Source: Smittium culicis | Lineage: Eukaryota > Kickxellomycota > Harpellomycetes > Harpellales > Legeriomycetaceae | Direction: 5' to 3' | NCBI GenBank assembly: GCA_001970855.1 | Contig: LSSN01001948.1 | Coordinates: 1-21,312 of the forward strand | Length of the DNA: 21,312 nt | In this document: in pieces, positions 1-9,395 of the stretch | How the letters are laid out: every line of letters begins with the position of its first letter | Numbering within the stretch: the first letter of the stretch is position 1 | Notes under the pieces: model-generated | What the model was told of the DNA's origin: nothing | Seen by the model: only the letters and a program-made list of their open reading frames with translations | The model's database searches: none | Program-made: the position numbers and the translations under genes

Positions 1-12
1 GGGGGGGGGGGG
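1..12. repeat. G12 homopolymer at window edge
   Basis: Twelve consecutive G (C12 on the sense strand of the WDR91-like gene, in its last visible intron). It stands out in DNA this AT-rich. A second run of exactly 12 G lies at 1946-1957. Confidence 0.9.
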
Positions 13-52
13 AGGAGATCAACAAGAAAGGGAAATTGAGTTTTTTTTTTAC

Positions 53-1796
53 TTTAAAAAGTTTTCTTCATCTATACTAGCAATTTTTGAGCCATCGGGA
101 GAAAATTGGCAAAAAGTAATGAACGACGAATGTTCTAAGAACAAGCTCTAAGTAGAAATGTGGGTAAAAAAGGAATAAGAGGATTGTCAATGATTATATA
201 AAAAAACAGATAGTAAAAAAAAAAAGCAAAAATTACTTGGGATTTGAGTTTTAACGAGGGAGAATCCCGTGGATGGACGAATCTGTCGGGTTTGATGATA
301 GTATGCAGGGAGTTATCAGTAGGGGATTTGTTGAAAGAAGGACTAGAAAGTGATATTATATTACTAGTTGAAGGTGTGTTAATAATATCGAGGCTATTTA
401 TCGAGTCAAGTGTAATATTTTGTTTGGATAAATGGGCGTCGCTGAGAGGGCTAGAATTGATTTTGAACTGTTAACATATTGATATGAAATGTTAGCTGAT
501 GATTAATTTCTGAAAATTTTTTTAGATGTATGTATTTAATGGGCAATAAAATCACTCAGAAATAAATAGAGGGAGGAATGTAAAGCGAAATGGTTACGTT
601 GTAAGGAATGAAACTGGTAGATTTAACAGATGTTGATTTTAAGGCGGTGATTTTATTTTTGAGGGAGATTATTTCAGATTTGAGGATATCGATATCAGTT
701 TGTAAATTTAGCTTTTCAATTCGATCAGACTCAAAATTCAATATTTTTGGAGTTTCTATAAATTATGGATATAAAAATGTATGGGAAAGAGTTAGTTATG
801 GGTTAATTACAAGAAATGAAAAATAAATGTATATAAATACCTATTATTTTGAAAAGGGAATTTATAAAGTCAGTGAGAGATAACTTTAAGGCATTAATCC
901 AGTCTTCGGTAAAAGAGGCTTCGTACTCGGGCCTTTTATTGGGATCAGGGATGTATGTTATAGCTAACCAAGGAATCCAATCAGCATCTTTAGCTAATTC
1001 AGTTCCGTATTTTTTGAAAAAGGATAGAATGACGTCTGGTTTATTTTTGTTTACAGCTGATGAATATCAGAGAAAAATATAATATTTATAGTTGTGTGTT
1101 TAGTAAGATAAATAGATAGCTAAAAAACGGTGAAATAAATTGAGGGTTACCAGAAACAATGAAGTATCTTAATAGACGCTTTTTATACATCACAATTGAT
1201 CTAGAGGAAAGTTTATTCTGTTTATTTAGGAAGGTGGTTTCAATGTAAGACCAATATGATATTAGTTCGATGTAGTTTAAGTCTTGAGCATAGCTTAACA
1301 AAGAGTCAACAATTTTTGAAGGCTGAAAAATGATGTGAGATAGATAATAAAGAATTAATTAAGCAAGACGAAAGATAAAGTTTTAATCATATAAATTTTT
1401 AAGTGTTATTAATAAATTAGGAAAAAAAGATTAGTAAGAAAAAAACCTTAAAATTTTTATTGATATCATTTTTTAAATCAGAGTCGAAGGTACTTAAAGT
1501 GTTTGTAAAGCCTCTATGCTAGAATATATAGATTTGCTTAAAGGTTATTATCGTTTTTTGGGAGGGGGGTATTGGAGATAAAATAAGGTTAATTCTTGGT
1601 AGATATGAAAGAAAAGATGTTTACAAGCAAATATTCTTTAATTAGTTGATTGACGTAATCGAGGTTTTCGATTCCATTCTATTACAATGAAAAAATACCA
1701 GAATTAATGTTGTTATGATTTAGATGGTAAAGTTTTATAAAAATAATTGAGAGAAAAGTATAAAATATATACGCTTGTTTTTAAGTCAGAATTCAT
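53..1796 (-). CDS. WDR91: WDR91-like endosomal WD-repeat protein, 3' part missing
   Basis: I assembled eight exons on the minus strand: 1773-1796, 1625-1678, 1447-1518, 1151-1322, 841-1056, 598-755, 237-467 and 53-147. All have GT/AG ends and phases that join without a break, giving about 340 residues before a donor at 52-51 leads off the window. Residues ~13-40 form a LisH-type helix pair (IKEYLLHRGFTNTL). Then come KIVDSLL and YWSYIE, a FFKKYGTEL segment, the DWIPWLAI and SLTDFINSLF blocks, and a coiled coil (~184-219) beginning ILNFESDR. A Ser-rich linker (233-309) precedes the first WD strand (FCQFSPDGSKIASID). This order matches metazoan WDR91, a Rab7 effector that with WDR81 restrains PI3-kinase on endosomes. 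The first exon (8 residues, start at 1796) is the weakest part; one donor is GTTTTT. Family assignment is from remembered motif order, not a search. Confidence 0.82.
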
Positions 1797-2484
1797 TAAT
1801 TTTTCAATTTAGATTGAGGTGGTGATCTGGAGGAATATGCGAGTTGTCGAAGTAGGATTAGGAGAGGAAAATATTTGGTGAAGTAGATGTGTATAGTAAA
1901 ATTACAAGTAGATAAGAGCGAAGGTGGGTAATATATAAGAGCGGTGGGGGGGGGGGGAAAGAAGCAATAAAGATAAAATAAGGCAGGATAGAAGTTTAAT
2001 GATAAAAAATGAGAAAATTATAGGCAACGAAAAAAGTGAGAGAAGTGTTAATATGAGATGAATTCTATTGGACAAACGTCAATACGTAAACAAAGAAGAG
2101 TTAAAAGATATGGAGAAATAATAAATGTATAATGATAAATATATCAATAGTCTATATTGATAATGCATGAGCATATATAACTAATATATTAAAGAAATGG
2201 ACAAAATACTACAAGGAATAACAAAAGACAGAAATAATAGAGAGGATAATAATTAGGAAGTGAGTAATAAAATAAAGTTCTAATAAAGGTGTTACATCTT
2301 TTTATTATTATTTGAGGGGTATTGGATAATAATTTTTTAAATATAGTTTGAGATGAAAAAGAATGTAGTTTATTAAATTTTGTAAATGAAGCTGAATTTT
2401 ATTTTAATGGATTGAGAAAGATATATAAATTTTTTTAAAGGATTTTTTTTTTTGGGAGAATGATTAAGAAAGGTAGGAAGAGTT
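1797..2484. other. Intergenic, CKS1 3' side to WDR91-like 5' side
   Basis: No open frame of note on either strand. The plus strand is strongly purine-rich and nearly free of C, so the sense strand of both flanking minus-strand genes is pyrimidine-rich. The stretch should hold the CKS1 3' UTR and the WDR91-like promoter and 5' UTR; I see no specific promoter motif I would defend. Confidence 0.6.
1946..1957. repeat. G12 homopolymer
   Basis: A run of 12 G in the purine-rich strand about 150 bp upstream of the proposed WDR91-like start. It may be a slippage-prone site or a C-tract in the promoter of the minus-strand gene; nothing shows a function. Confidence 0.9.
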
Positions 2485-3061
2485 CTATTGAGGTTTTCCA
2501 AATGGATATTTAACTTGGTAATCGCGCTCTCTTTTGAAGAGTAGTACATGAGGCTCAGGAGCTAGTGGTTATAAAATAAAAAGGAAAATCATTAGTATTA
2601 GGATCAGATGAGGAAATAAAGGGAAGCTGAGGAAATTAGATATTTAGGGAAAATGAAATTACCATGAACCATATAGTGTTCCCAACCAGGAGATTGTCGT
2701 ACGCCTAAGCCTCGCCATTCCTTTTCTTGCATGATTCTATTAGGGTTAGGAAGATACTTTCTTAGAGGTTCAGGGAGCGTTACGTGTCGATATTCAAATT
2801 CATCATCTAAGTTAAATGAGAAGCGATAGAAGAAGGAAAGAGGTTAAGATTATATTTACAAGTAGGAAGAATGAGAATGGATTATAAAAAAGATGACGAA
2901 TAAATAGGAAAAGAATAGAAGAAATAAAGTAGAAAAAGAAAATAATTAGAGAAGGAGGACGTACCATAGTATCGTTCAGAGTAGTAGATCTCACCTTCAT
3001 ACTTTTCAATATCGAGTTTTTTCTGCTCTTCGGAAGTCAATTTACGAGAATTCAAAGACAT
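2485..3061 (-). CDS. CKS1: Cyclin-dependent kinase regulatory subunit CKS1/Suc1
   Basis: Three exons on the minus strand: 2965-3061, 2663-2806 and 2485-2561. The introns (158 and 101 nt) begin GTACGT and GTAATT, end TTAG and CTAG, and both interrupt codons after the first base. The spliced frame is 105 residues, normal for the family. It contains [18 protein letters not shown], the [17 protein letters not shown] block and [17 protein letters not shown], which are the signature regions of CKS proteins, including the phosphate-binding basic and Trp residues and the HxPEPH hinge. The C-terminal FKRERDYQ resembles fission-yeast Suc1 more than animal CKS. CKS binds CDK1 and docks phosphorylated Thr-Pro substrates, aiding multisite phosphorylation and SCF substrate recognition. 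The start is the first ATG before the conserved block; the N-terminal ~25 residues are variable in the family. Confidence 0.95.
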
Positions 3062-4724
3062 TTTTATTTTGGAGAGGAGGGCGATAGAATTTTAATAAGG
3101 AAGCAAAGGTAATGGTATGTAAGAGTAGAATGGGGAAAAGAAAGCAGGGAAATATAAAATATATGCAGTACGAGTTTACAGCAGCTCTATTCGGCAATTA
3201 GATCAATGAGCACTCGAAAGTAAATACAATTGTATGATTTAGTATAAGGGAAGAATATAGTTAATGACTTATAAGGAAAGAAGGGTAGGTATAGAGGGTA
3301 TTGTAGATTGGAACGATCAGTATGGGCAATAAATAATAGACTGAAAGCAGGTGAGATCGAGTCTAATAAAAGAAACTAAAAACTTAAGAGATTTGCTGAA
3401 GGAAGATAGTGGATATAATTTTGGTAGAATAAAAAATGGAGACAAAATATTTCTGGGAAAGAGAGTAAAATAATAATTAAGCGGAAAATTATAATAAAAG
3501 CTCCAACGTTAAATAAGCCAATATTTGATTTAGTTTTTATTTTCAAGAGAAAATAAGTAGACTGTATTTAATTCTACGTTAACGACTTTTTCTAATTTTC
3601 GTGATCTTTTTTTTTTTTTTTTTTATATATAAAGTCGAATTTGGATTTACGCGAATGTTTTCTTTTTCTTTTATATTTTTTTTTTGGATGCTAGCAAAAA
3701 CAAAAGTAAAAATATAAACAAAACAGAGAAAAACAACAACAAAACATTGCGCGATTATTGGAGGAAACTTAATTACTGGATTTGGTTTTTTGTTCAATTA
3801 CATAACTTCGTTTCGGCAACGCTCATTTACGTCCTCCACTTCCCTGCTATTACTAATTCGTGTTTTGTGCAGCGCTGCGTTGCTATTTATATACACTTAT
3901 ACGCATGTTTTTGCCTAAAGAAGAGTTTCTAGAAATAGTTTTATCGTCTTATGTTTTTTTATTTTTTTATTTTGTATCCTGTATGAGCTACTATAGAGTC
4001 TGGTGCTGTATTTTGATTTTAGTCTAACTCTAAACTGGCTTTCACACCTAAAAAAAAATTATCCAGCATTAAGGTACAGGTTATTTTTATGGACGCTACG
4101 CCGATATCATTGGACAAAAAACTTTATGCGAATAGTAGTTTTCCAAAGCAATCATTGTAACATCTATTACTATAAGATAAAAAAGATGCATTGCGTCTAG
4201 AACTCAAGTCCTAATAATACTTTTCATTTTTATCCAAATATATATATTATATAGCAGTCGCTCTCAATTAGTGTGCTGATCTTAATAGACACACTGGCAG
4301 AACTTTACGGAATTTCTTTTTAATTTTATAAGCTATTTTTTATAGTCTTCAGCCAACTTTAAACCAAACTAATATTTCTCGTTATCGCAAGCTAACATTT
4401 AATGATTCGATTAATAGTATTTATAATTTGTTTTAAAAACGCAGAATCATATAAAATCATTTCAATCTTAGTAGGTTCTAATCCCATAAAAATTTCTGAT
4501 TATCCAAATTATAAAAAAAATATCAGAGATGAATAAATTGTGATATATACAAGTATCTGGTGATAATTAATTTTTCAATCTATAAATATAAAAATACAAG
4601 ATAAAATAAATAAGTATGCAAAAATAAAAAAGTGTAATTAATATCATTTATTAAATAGTCGATTTTAGTAATACGGCACCATTCGCCCATCACCACAATT
4701 CCAGCAATAATTAAAAGTATATTA
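3062..4724. other. Intergenic between CKS1 and the STEAP-like gene
   Basis: From 3062 to about 3560 the plus strand is purine-rich, as in the genes to the left, and probably holds the CKS1 promoter and a pyrimidine-rich leader. A T run sits near 3608-3625. Around 3740-3910 the sequence is less AT-rich, with short open frames in several readings, none with a good start or recognisable product. From about 4200 to 4724 it is plain AT-rich sequence that should include the 3' UTR of the STEAP-like gene. No RNA gene was recognised. Confidence 0.5.
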
Positions 4725-6827
4725 TCACACTTGTTCAGAATAAACTATCTGTCCTTTTAATGGTGAGTTTGATATTTTTCTATGATTTCCACGCCGATTA
4801 ATAGGTTGTTCAATGTTTCTGATCACTTCTTCGTGGTACTTATTGTATTTTGCAATGTTCCGACTATACTGGCTGAAATTGCTACCACTACTTGGCTTTG
4901 ATGAAATTCTAATTTGGTTAATGTAAAAATCATTGATGTATTTTGCTTTGTTTATGTTACTATTAGTTACATCAAAATTTTTGTTATAGTTATCAGCTGC
5001 TTCGTTAACAAAGCTAGGCGGTTTCCATGTGCTGTTATAGTGTCTATAGCTCGCTGGGTAGTATTCGTGTCCAACTGAGTGTATCGCTTCCCTTTCTGTT
5101 GGGAACCCAGCAGTTCCTTGCTCGATCCTGTTGATGTATAAGTATATTGGCGGAAACATCAATAAAAGCTTTAGGGTGATGACTGTAACAGGCAAAATGC
5201 TTGCAAACATAAATATTGGCGGGAATGAAATCGGTCCAGAATCACTGATTGTATACTTCCTAATACTTGACAAAAAAACGTGCGCAACTGACATCCAAAT
5301 ACACAGCCAGCCGCACCTACTCATAATAAAATGGAACTCCCTCTTATTAAGCTTTTGGATCGTGCAATTTAGTATCGCTGCTATCAGTTGGCATAGTAGC
5401 AATGTAAATCCAAAAACAGCACATAAAATTCCGAAATTTTCTATAGTTGAGAAAGTTCCTTTATCAACACCAGCAAAATTTATAAACACTACGTGCATAA
5501 AAATACAAACTGCTGATATAACTCCATACTGCAGCCGATAATCCAGCCAGCTACTCAAATAACTCGATTCGTTCAAGCAGACACGCTTGTTAATCAAAAC
5601 ACGGATTTTAACGATTAGTGCTGGTAAAAATGTCAAGCTAAGAACTGATATCCCGGTAGAGCTAAAGCTCATCGAAACTGTTTTAATTAAATAAAAATTA
5701 TTTCCTACTGTGCTAGTGTATATCTGTTCGCGTAATGTTGTTAGTATAAACATTAGCGTAAAAATAATTGAAGAAACGACGCCAGGAACAGACCACTTGC
5801 TGAACAGCTCAAACGATCTGTACTCAATATCAGCTGAGCTAGTAAGCAGCCCGCTAAGTACAGGAACTACTCCGATCTCGCGTAGCATGTAGCAAACTCT
5901 CTGCGCAGCAAATGCACTGTTAGATGCAACTGGTGTTGAAAGTACCGCATTGTTATACGGATTAGACAGCTCGATTGCAGATATGTTTGAAAGCGCTTTA
6001 ACAACATATGATTTGGGCAGTAACGATTGAATCCTTTCGGCAAGGGAAAATTCGTAGCAGTCATTACCAAGGAAATCGAAATAGTAATCATCACTATCCC
6101 GACAGCTTTTTTTCCTGTAGTGCGAACCGTTACCTTTCAATTCAGCAAGTACATCGTCGCTGCGCCTTTTGAATTTCTCTCTCCCTGGCCTCAGTTTGGA
6201 CTTGTGTCCAAATCTGAGCGAATAGTTCGAAACGTCAACTATTGTGTACCCATCTAATAATGGAAGCATAATGCGGCAAAAATTATAGTGCTCAGTGTGT
6301 GGAATTGCCAGTATTACTAGCTTTGATCGAGTTTGAAGAATCGCATTTTCGTAGCTCGTTGGTGCTGTTGGCGGAGATATGTAATCTTCAGAAAACGACG
6401 GAATCCCACCGCCGCTCGCTCCTTTAGCGAAACTACCTCTATAGCTTTCATTTATATTATTGTTTGTATCACCATCTCTTCCTCCTCCTCCAGATCCACT
6501 TACATCAGCCCTTCCATTTTCACACGCCCTCGTCCCTATATTCACCTTGAACCCAGATATAGCTAATCTATAGCTTATTTGCTTTCCAAACTGCCCATAC
6601 CCAATAACGCAAATGTCACTAAACTGAACCTTACTCCTTATTTGGCTAAACGTCCGTCTAATCGCCACACCACTGCCAATTCTATTACCCCTCCTACTTG
6701 TAGATGGAAGTACAGCAGTTTCTGAATTCGCAGGCGTATATTGCTTAAACTCGTTCCCAAATATATCAGTTTCTCTAATGTTTTTATTTTCTTCCAACAA
6801 CTGTCTCTCGTCGTCTTTATCGTTCAT
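4725..6827 (-). CDS. STEAP-type transmembrane metalloreductase (FNO-like domain plus heme-binding membrane domain)
   Basis: Single exon, 700 residues, ATG start followed by a hydrophilic N-terminus. Residues 71-100 form a Rossmann strand-loop-helix (CVIGYGQFGK) ending in IGTR, where STEAP proteins bind NADPH. The fold continues with LVILAIPH (~170-177), YTIVDVSN (194-201) and SYVVKALSNISA (273-284), as in F420H2:NADP-oxidoreductase-like domains. Six membrane segments follow (roughly 349-365, 386-407, 433-451, 464-489, 504-522, 535-557). H445 (IFMHVVF) and H516 (SVAHVFLS, preceded by REFHFI at 496-501) sit where STEAP proteins place their two axial heme histidines. STEAP enzymes pass electrons from NADPH through FAD and one heme to Fe3+ or Cu2+ across a membrane. 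Oddities: a Gly/Asn-rich insertion (~101-160), a second charged insertion (~203-255), a shorter TM3-TM5 spacing than human STEAPs and a hydrophilic tail of ~140 residues. Proteins of about 490 residues are usual in animals. Confidence 0.85.
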   Translation of the reverse strand: MNDKDDERQLLEENKNIRETDIFGNEFKQYTPANSETAVLPSTSRRGNRIGSGVAIRRTFSQIRSKVQFSDICVIGYGQFGKQISYRLAISGFKVNIGTRACENGRADVSGSGGGGRDGDTNNNINESYRGSFAKGASGGGIPSFSEDYISPPTAPTSYENAILQTRSKLVILAIPHTEHYNFCRIMLPLLDGYTIVDVSNYSLRFGHKSKLRPGREKFKRRSDDVLAELKGNGSHYRKKSCRDSDDYYFDFLGNDCYEFSLAERIQSLLPKSYVVKALSNISAIELSNPYNNAVLSTPVASNSAFAAQRVCYMLREIGVVPVLSGLLTSSADIEYRSFELFSKWSVPGVVSSIIFTLMFILTTLREQIYTSTVGNNFYLIKTVSMSFSSTGISVLSLTFLPALIVKIRVLINKRVCLNESSYLSSWLDYRLQYGVISAVCIFMHVVFINFAGVDKGTFSTIENFGILCAVFGFTLLLCQLIAAILNCTIQKLNKREFHFIMSRCGWLCIWMSVAHVFLSSIRKYTISDSGPISFPPIFMFASILPVTVITLKLLLMFPPIYLYINRIEQGTAGFPTEREAIHSVGHEYYPASYRHYNSTWKPPSFVNEAADNYNKNFDVTNSNINKAKYINDFYINQIRISSKPSSGSNFSQYSRNIAKYNKYHEEVIRNIEQPINRRGNHRKISNSPLKGQIVYSEQV

Positions 6828-8632
6828 TTATATAGTATATTCTCTATTCTAATAAATTCTATCTTAATTATTCCTCCTTTCGATCAGAGTTTCTCGGTTT
6901 TTATTACATACATTTATTTCTTGCGTATACACAACTGAAGATAAAAAAAATATTTAAGCGCTAAAATAAATATTTTAAAAAATTTTCTATATTAAAAGAT
7001 AAAAAAATAATACATTTCTTGAAAAATGAAGCTTGGTTATTGCCATATCCAGAGCTTATTTACGTAGAAAATAATAGCAGTATCACAAAAACGCGAATTT
7101 CAAACATATTTAATTCTATGTTTACTATTCTCAACTTGCTATGTATTTAAAAATCAAAAATCGAATACTTCAAACAAATAAAATTATAAAATTAAAGTAA
7201 ATTAACTAAATTGATACGGATAATAACAAATATTGTTTGGATAAATAAACAATTCATAACTGAAAAATTAGTATGTGGAGATTAACAAAAAATAGATAAT
7301 CCTGCCTAAGCAAAAAAAAAGATATATAGTAAACCTCATGTACACATAGAGTAATTACTATTATAGATAAATTAAAAAAAATTATAGTCCTATGTGCGCT
7401 CATATTCCTGGTTGGATATAAAAAATTGCCAATACATGCGGAGTTGATTAATTTTAAAAATTCAATATTTCTAAAAATCGAATAAGAACTAGCTTTTTTT
7501 TTTAATGAATAGCGAGTATCTTGATATTTTCACTTTATATTTTCATTAAGACAGTATAATAATATAGCTGTTAGTTCTAGTAAAAATAATCATTCTTTAT
7601 AAAAAAAAATTCAAAAATTCTGTAGCAGGTAATTATGATTCAATTTAGGGCATATTAAGCAAGTACTAGTGCCATTAAAAAATCTCCTCATTATTCTTTG
7701 TATATTATTTATTTTTCAAATATTTTCTAACAAACGACTATTTAATAGCTGTATTAAAATTATGCTTGAGGGTTATCATGTATAATAGAATGTTTAAATC
7801 GGCTTACAACTATAAATTATTTTATAACTCTTTCTCGACATCGTTAGTTAACACACTTGAATATAGGCCCAGATAATCAATGTGGTGTGTATCTAAAATA
7901 TTAGTAAAACATTATAAGAGAGTGCGAAAAAAGTGATGCAACTTGAAAGTATCTAGGTTTTAGGATATTTGTATTTACTGCCTATTTGTTTAAATTCTAT
8001 TCACAGCGAGATTGTCAAGAATAGTCAATGTTTTGGTGTGATTTTTATTTATCGATAAGCGAATTCTTGGGTATAGTTATCCATTAAAATATTCCTCGGT
8101 ATATAGTTTTATTATGTTGATACTGTGTGAATATCCAACTAGTTTAAAGTTTTAGTAAAACCTAAATAATTAGAGTTTTTTTTATACATTTGTTAGTAAA
8201 ACTCGAGAATTAAAATTGCGGTTGAGATTTGGCCTGATAATAATTCAAAGTGCGCCAAGAAATTCAAAAAATAAAAATTAAATTATTAATTGGCAAATCA
8301 CAGATAAGCAAATACTTTTTCCATACTTTTACAGAAAAAGAAACATACCGCTATTTTATGCAGTATCTGCTGAAAAAAAAAAAAATTAAAAAAAGAGACA
8401 AAGCCCCTAAACCCGTGCAAATACTCGAATATTTTATTTTTCTCCTTTATTTAACTACACTAAATTTGCACAAAGCCTTTTAATAATCGCTAAATTTTGG
8501 ATGAGAAAATTAAATTAAATTAAAATTCTGACTCTTACCTTCGTAGCTCAAAATAACCTAGAAGAATTATAGAGACGCTATAATAATAATTCAAGTTTGA
8601 AAAAGGGTAAAATATATATTTGAAACAAGCAA
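6828..8632. other. Long AT-rich intergenic region between divergent genes
   Basis: About 1.8 kb upstream of both the minus-strand STEAP-like gene and the plus-strand DMAC1-like gene, so it must contain both promoters. It is dense in A and T runs. A short ATG frame near 7791 (starting MFKSAYNY, about 28 codons) and an open frame at 8250-8483 without ATG have no recognisable relatives and are within chance expectation. A TATA-like AAATATATAT lies about 20 bp before the DMAC1-like start. Confidence 0.45.
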
Positions 8633-8842
8633 ATGAGTAATCCGAACAGCCATAGCAATGAGTATGAGGATTGTCTTTCCTGCAGAATAATCGGTGCGTC
8701 AACTTTCACAGGCTTAGGAGTATACACACTGTATCAGAGATCAATAATAAACAAAACCCATCCGAAACCAAGTTCTAAATATGGATTAGCAGTATTAGGG
8801 GCTGGACTTATAAGCGCTGGTGTATACAGATTGTTCATGTAA
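8633..8842 (+). CDS. Small two-helix membrane protein, DUF4536/DMAC1-like
   Basis: A 69-residue single-exon frame. It opens with a polar N-terminus, then DCLSCRIIG (residues 13-21), an invariant-looking C-x2-C just before a first hydrophobic segment (~18-34, rich in Gly/Thr). A short basic loop (NKTHPKPSSK) and a second Gly-rich hydrophobic segment (~50-68) ending RLFM complete it. The C-x2-C followed by two short helices matches the DUF4536 family, which includes human DMAC1/TMEM261, a mitochondrial inner-membrane factor for assembly of the distal arm of respiratory complex I. In fungi the role is not settled, and small proteins are easy to misassign, so the family call is moderate. The ATG is the only one ahead of the motif. 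Codon use and hydropathy are clearly non-random for this AT-rich region. Confidence 0.65.
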   Translation: MSNPNSHSNEYEDCLSCRIIGASTFTGLGVYTLYQRSIINKTHPKPSSKYGLAVLGAGLISAGVYRLFM

Positions 8843-9395
8843 CTTCGAGCATAAATTTAACTAAAAATAAAAAGAAGGTACTATAATATATAAATGAAAA
8901 ATTCTTCTTGATTTCAATAAATGCAATTTTATTAAATTAAAAATTTTAAATTTGTAAATACAACTGCCCAATGGATGATAGTATGAATACTCTTCGCTAA
9001 ATAATATTTCAAACTTTGATTTTTACATAAGCTGAAATTGATCTAATATTTTTTATTATTCAAAAAAAAAATTATAAAAACCACAACTATAATACATATT
9101 TTAACTACCTTATCTTTTAATATAATTTATAGTATTAATTTAAAAATAAATTATAATATCATACCAAAAAAACCCTAACTTTAGTATTAATGATTGATAT
9201 CGTTTTTTGTTAAATTAACTTTACTCTAAATATTAACAGATATCTCGGAATTTGTCAAAATATTAATAGCTTTAATTAAAACGTACTTAAGATACTATAT
9301 CCAGATATACAATTTGGAGCAATATTTTTATCTATTACCTCATCACCGATTGGCAATAAGCGAAAATTTTCAGAAATATAGTTTATATCGCAAAA
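8843..9395. other. Intergenic upstream of the AP endonuclease gene
   Basis: AT-rich, with no open frame worth naming. It should hold the DMAC1-like 3' end and the AP endonuclease promoter. A single AACCCTAA-type element occurs near 9171-9178; one copy is not evidence of function. Confidence 0.5.

Noticed and set aside
3579..3932. Hydrophobic frames on both strands around a less AT-rich patch, and a pyrimidine tract ending in TAG on the minus strand
   Set aside because: Neither frame has an ATG or a recognisable product, and the possible splice acceptor leads to a quick stop in the compatible phase.
3916..4192. Two-exon minus-strand candidate starting MHLFYLIV near 4192 and joining at 4100/4047 to a basic tail
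   Set aside because: The join keeps phase, but the intron would be 52 nt with a poor GTAGCG donor and no family is recognisable; likely chance.
5131..5541. 136-codon plus-strand frame
   Set aside because: It is a shadow of the STEAP-like coding sequence on the other strand, starting inside the membrane domain.
8250..8483. 77-codon Lys-rich frame
   Set aside because: No ATG near the start; frames of this length are expected by chance in this much AT-rich sequence.
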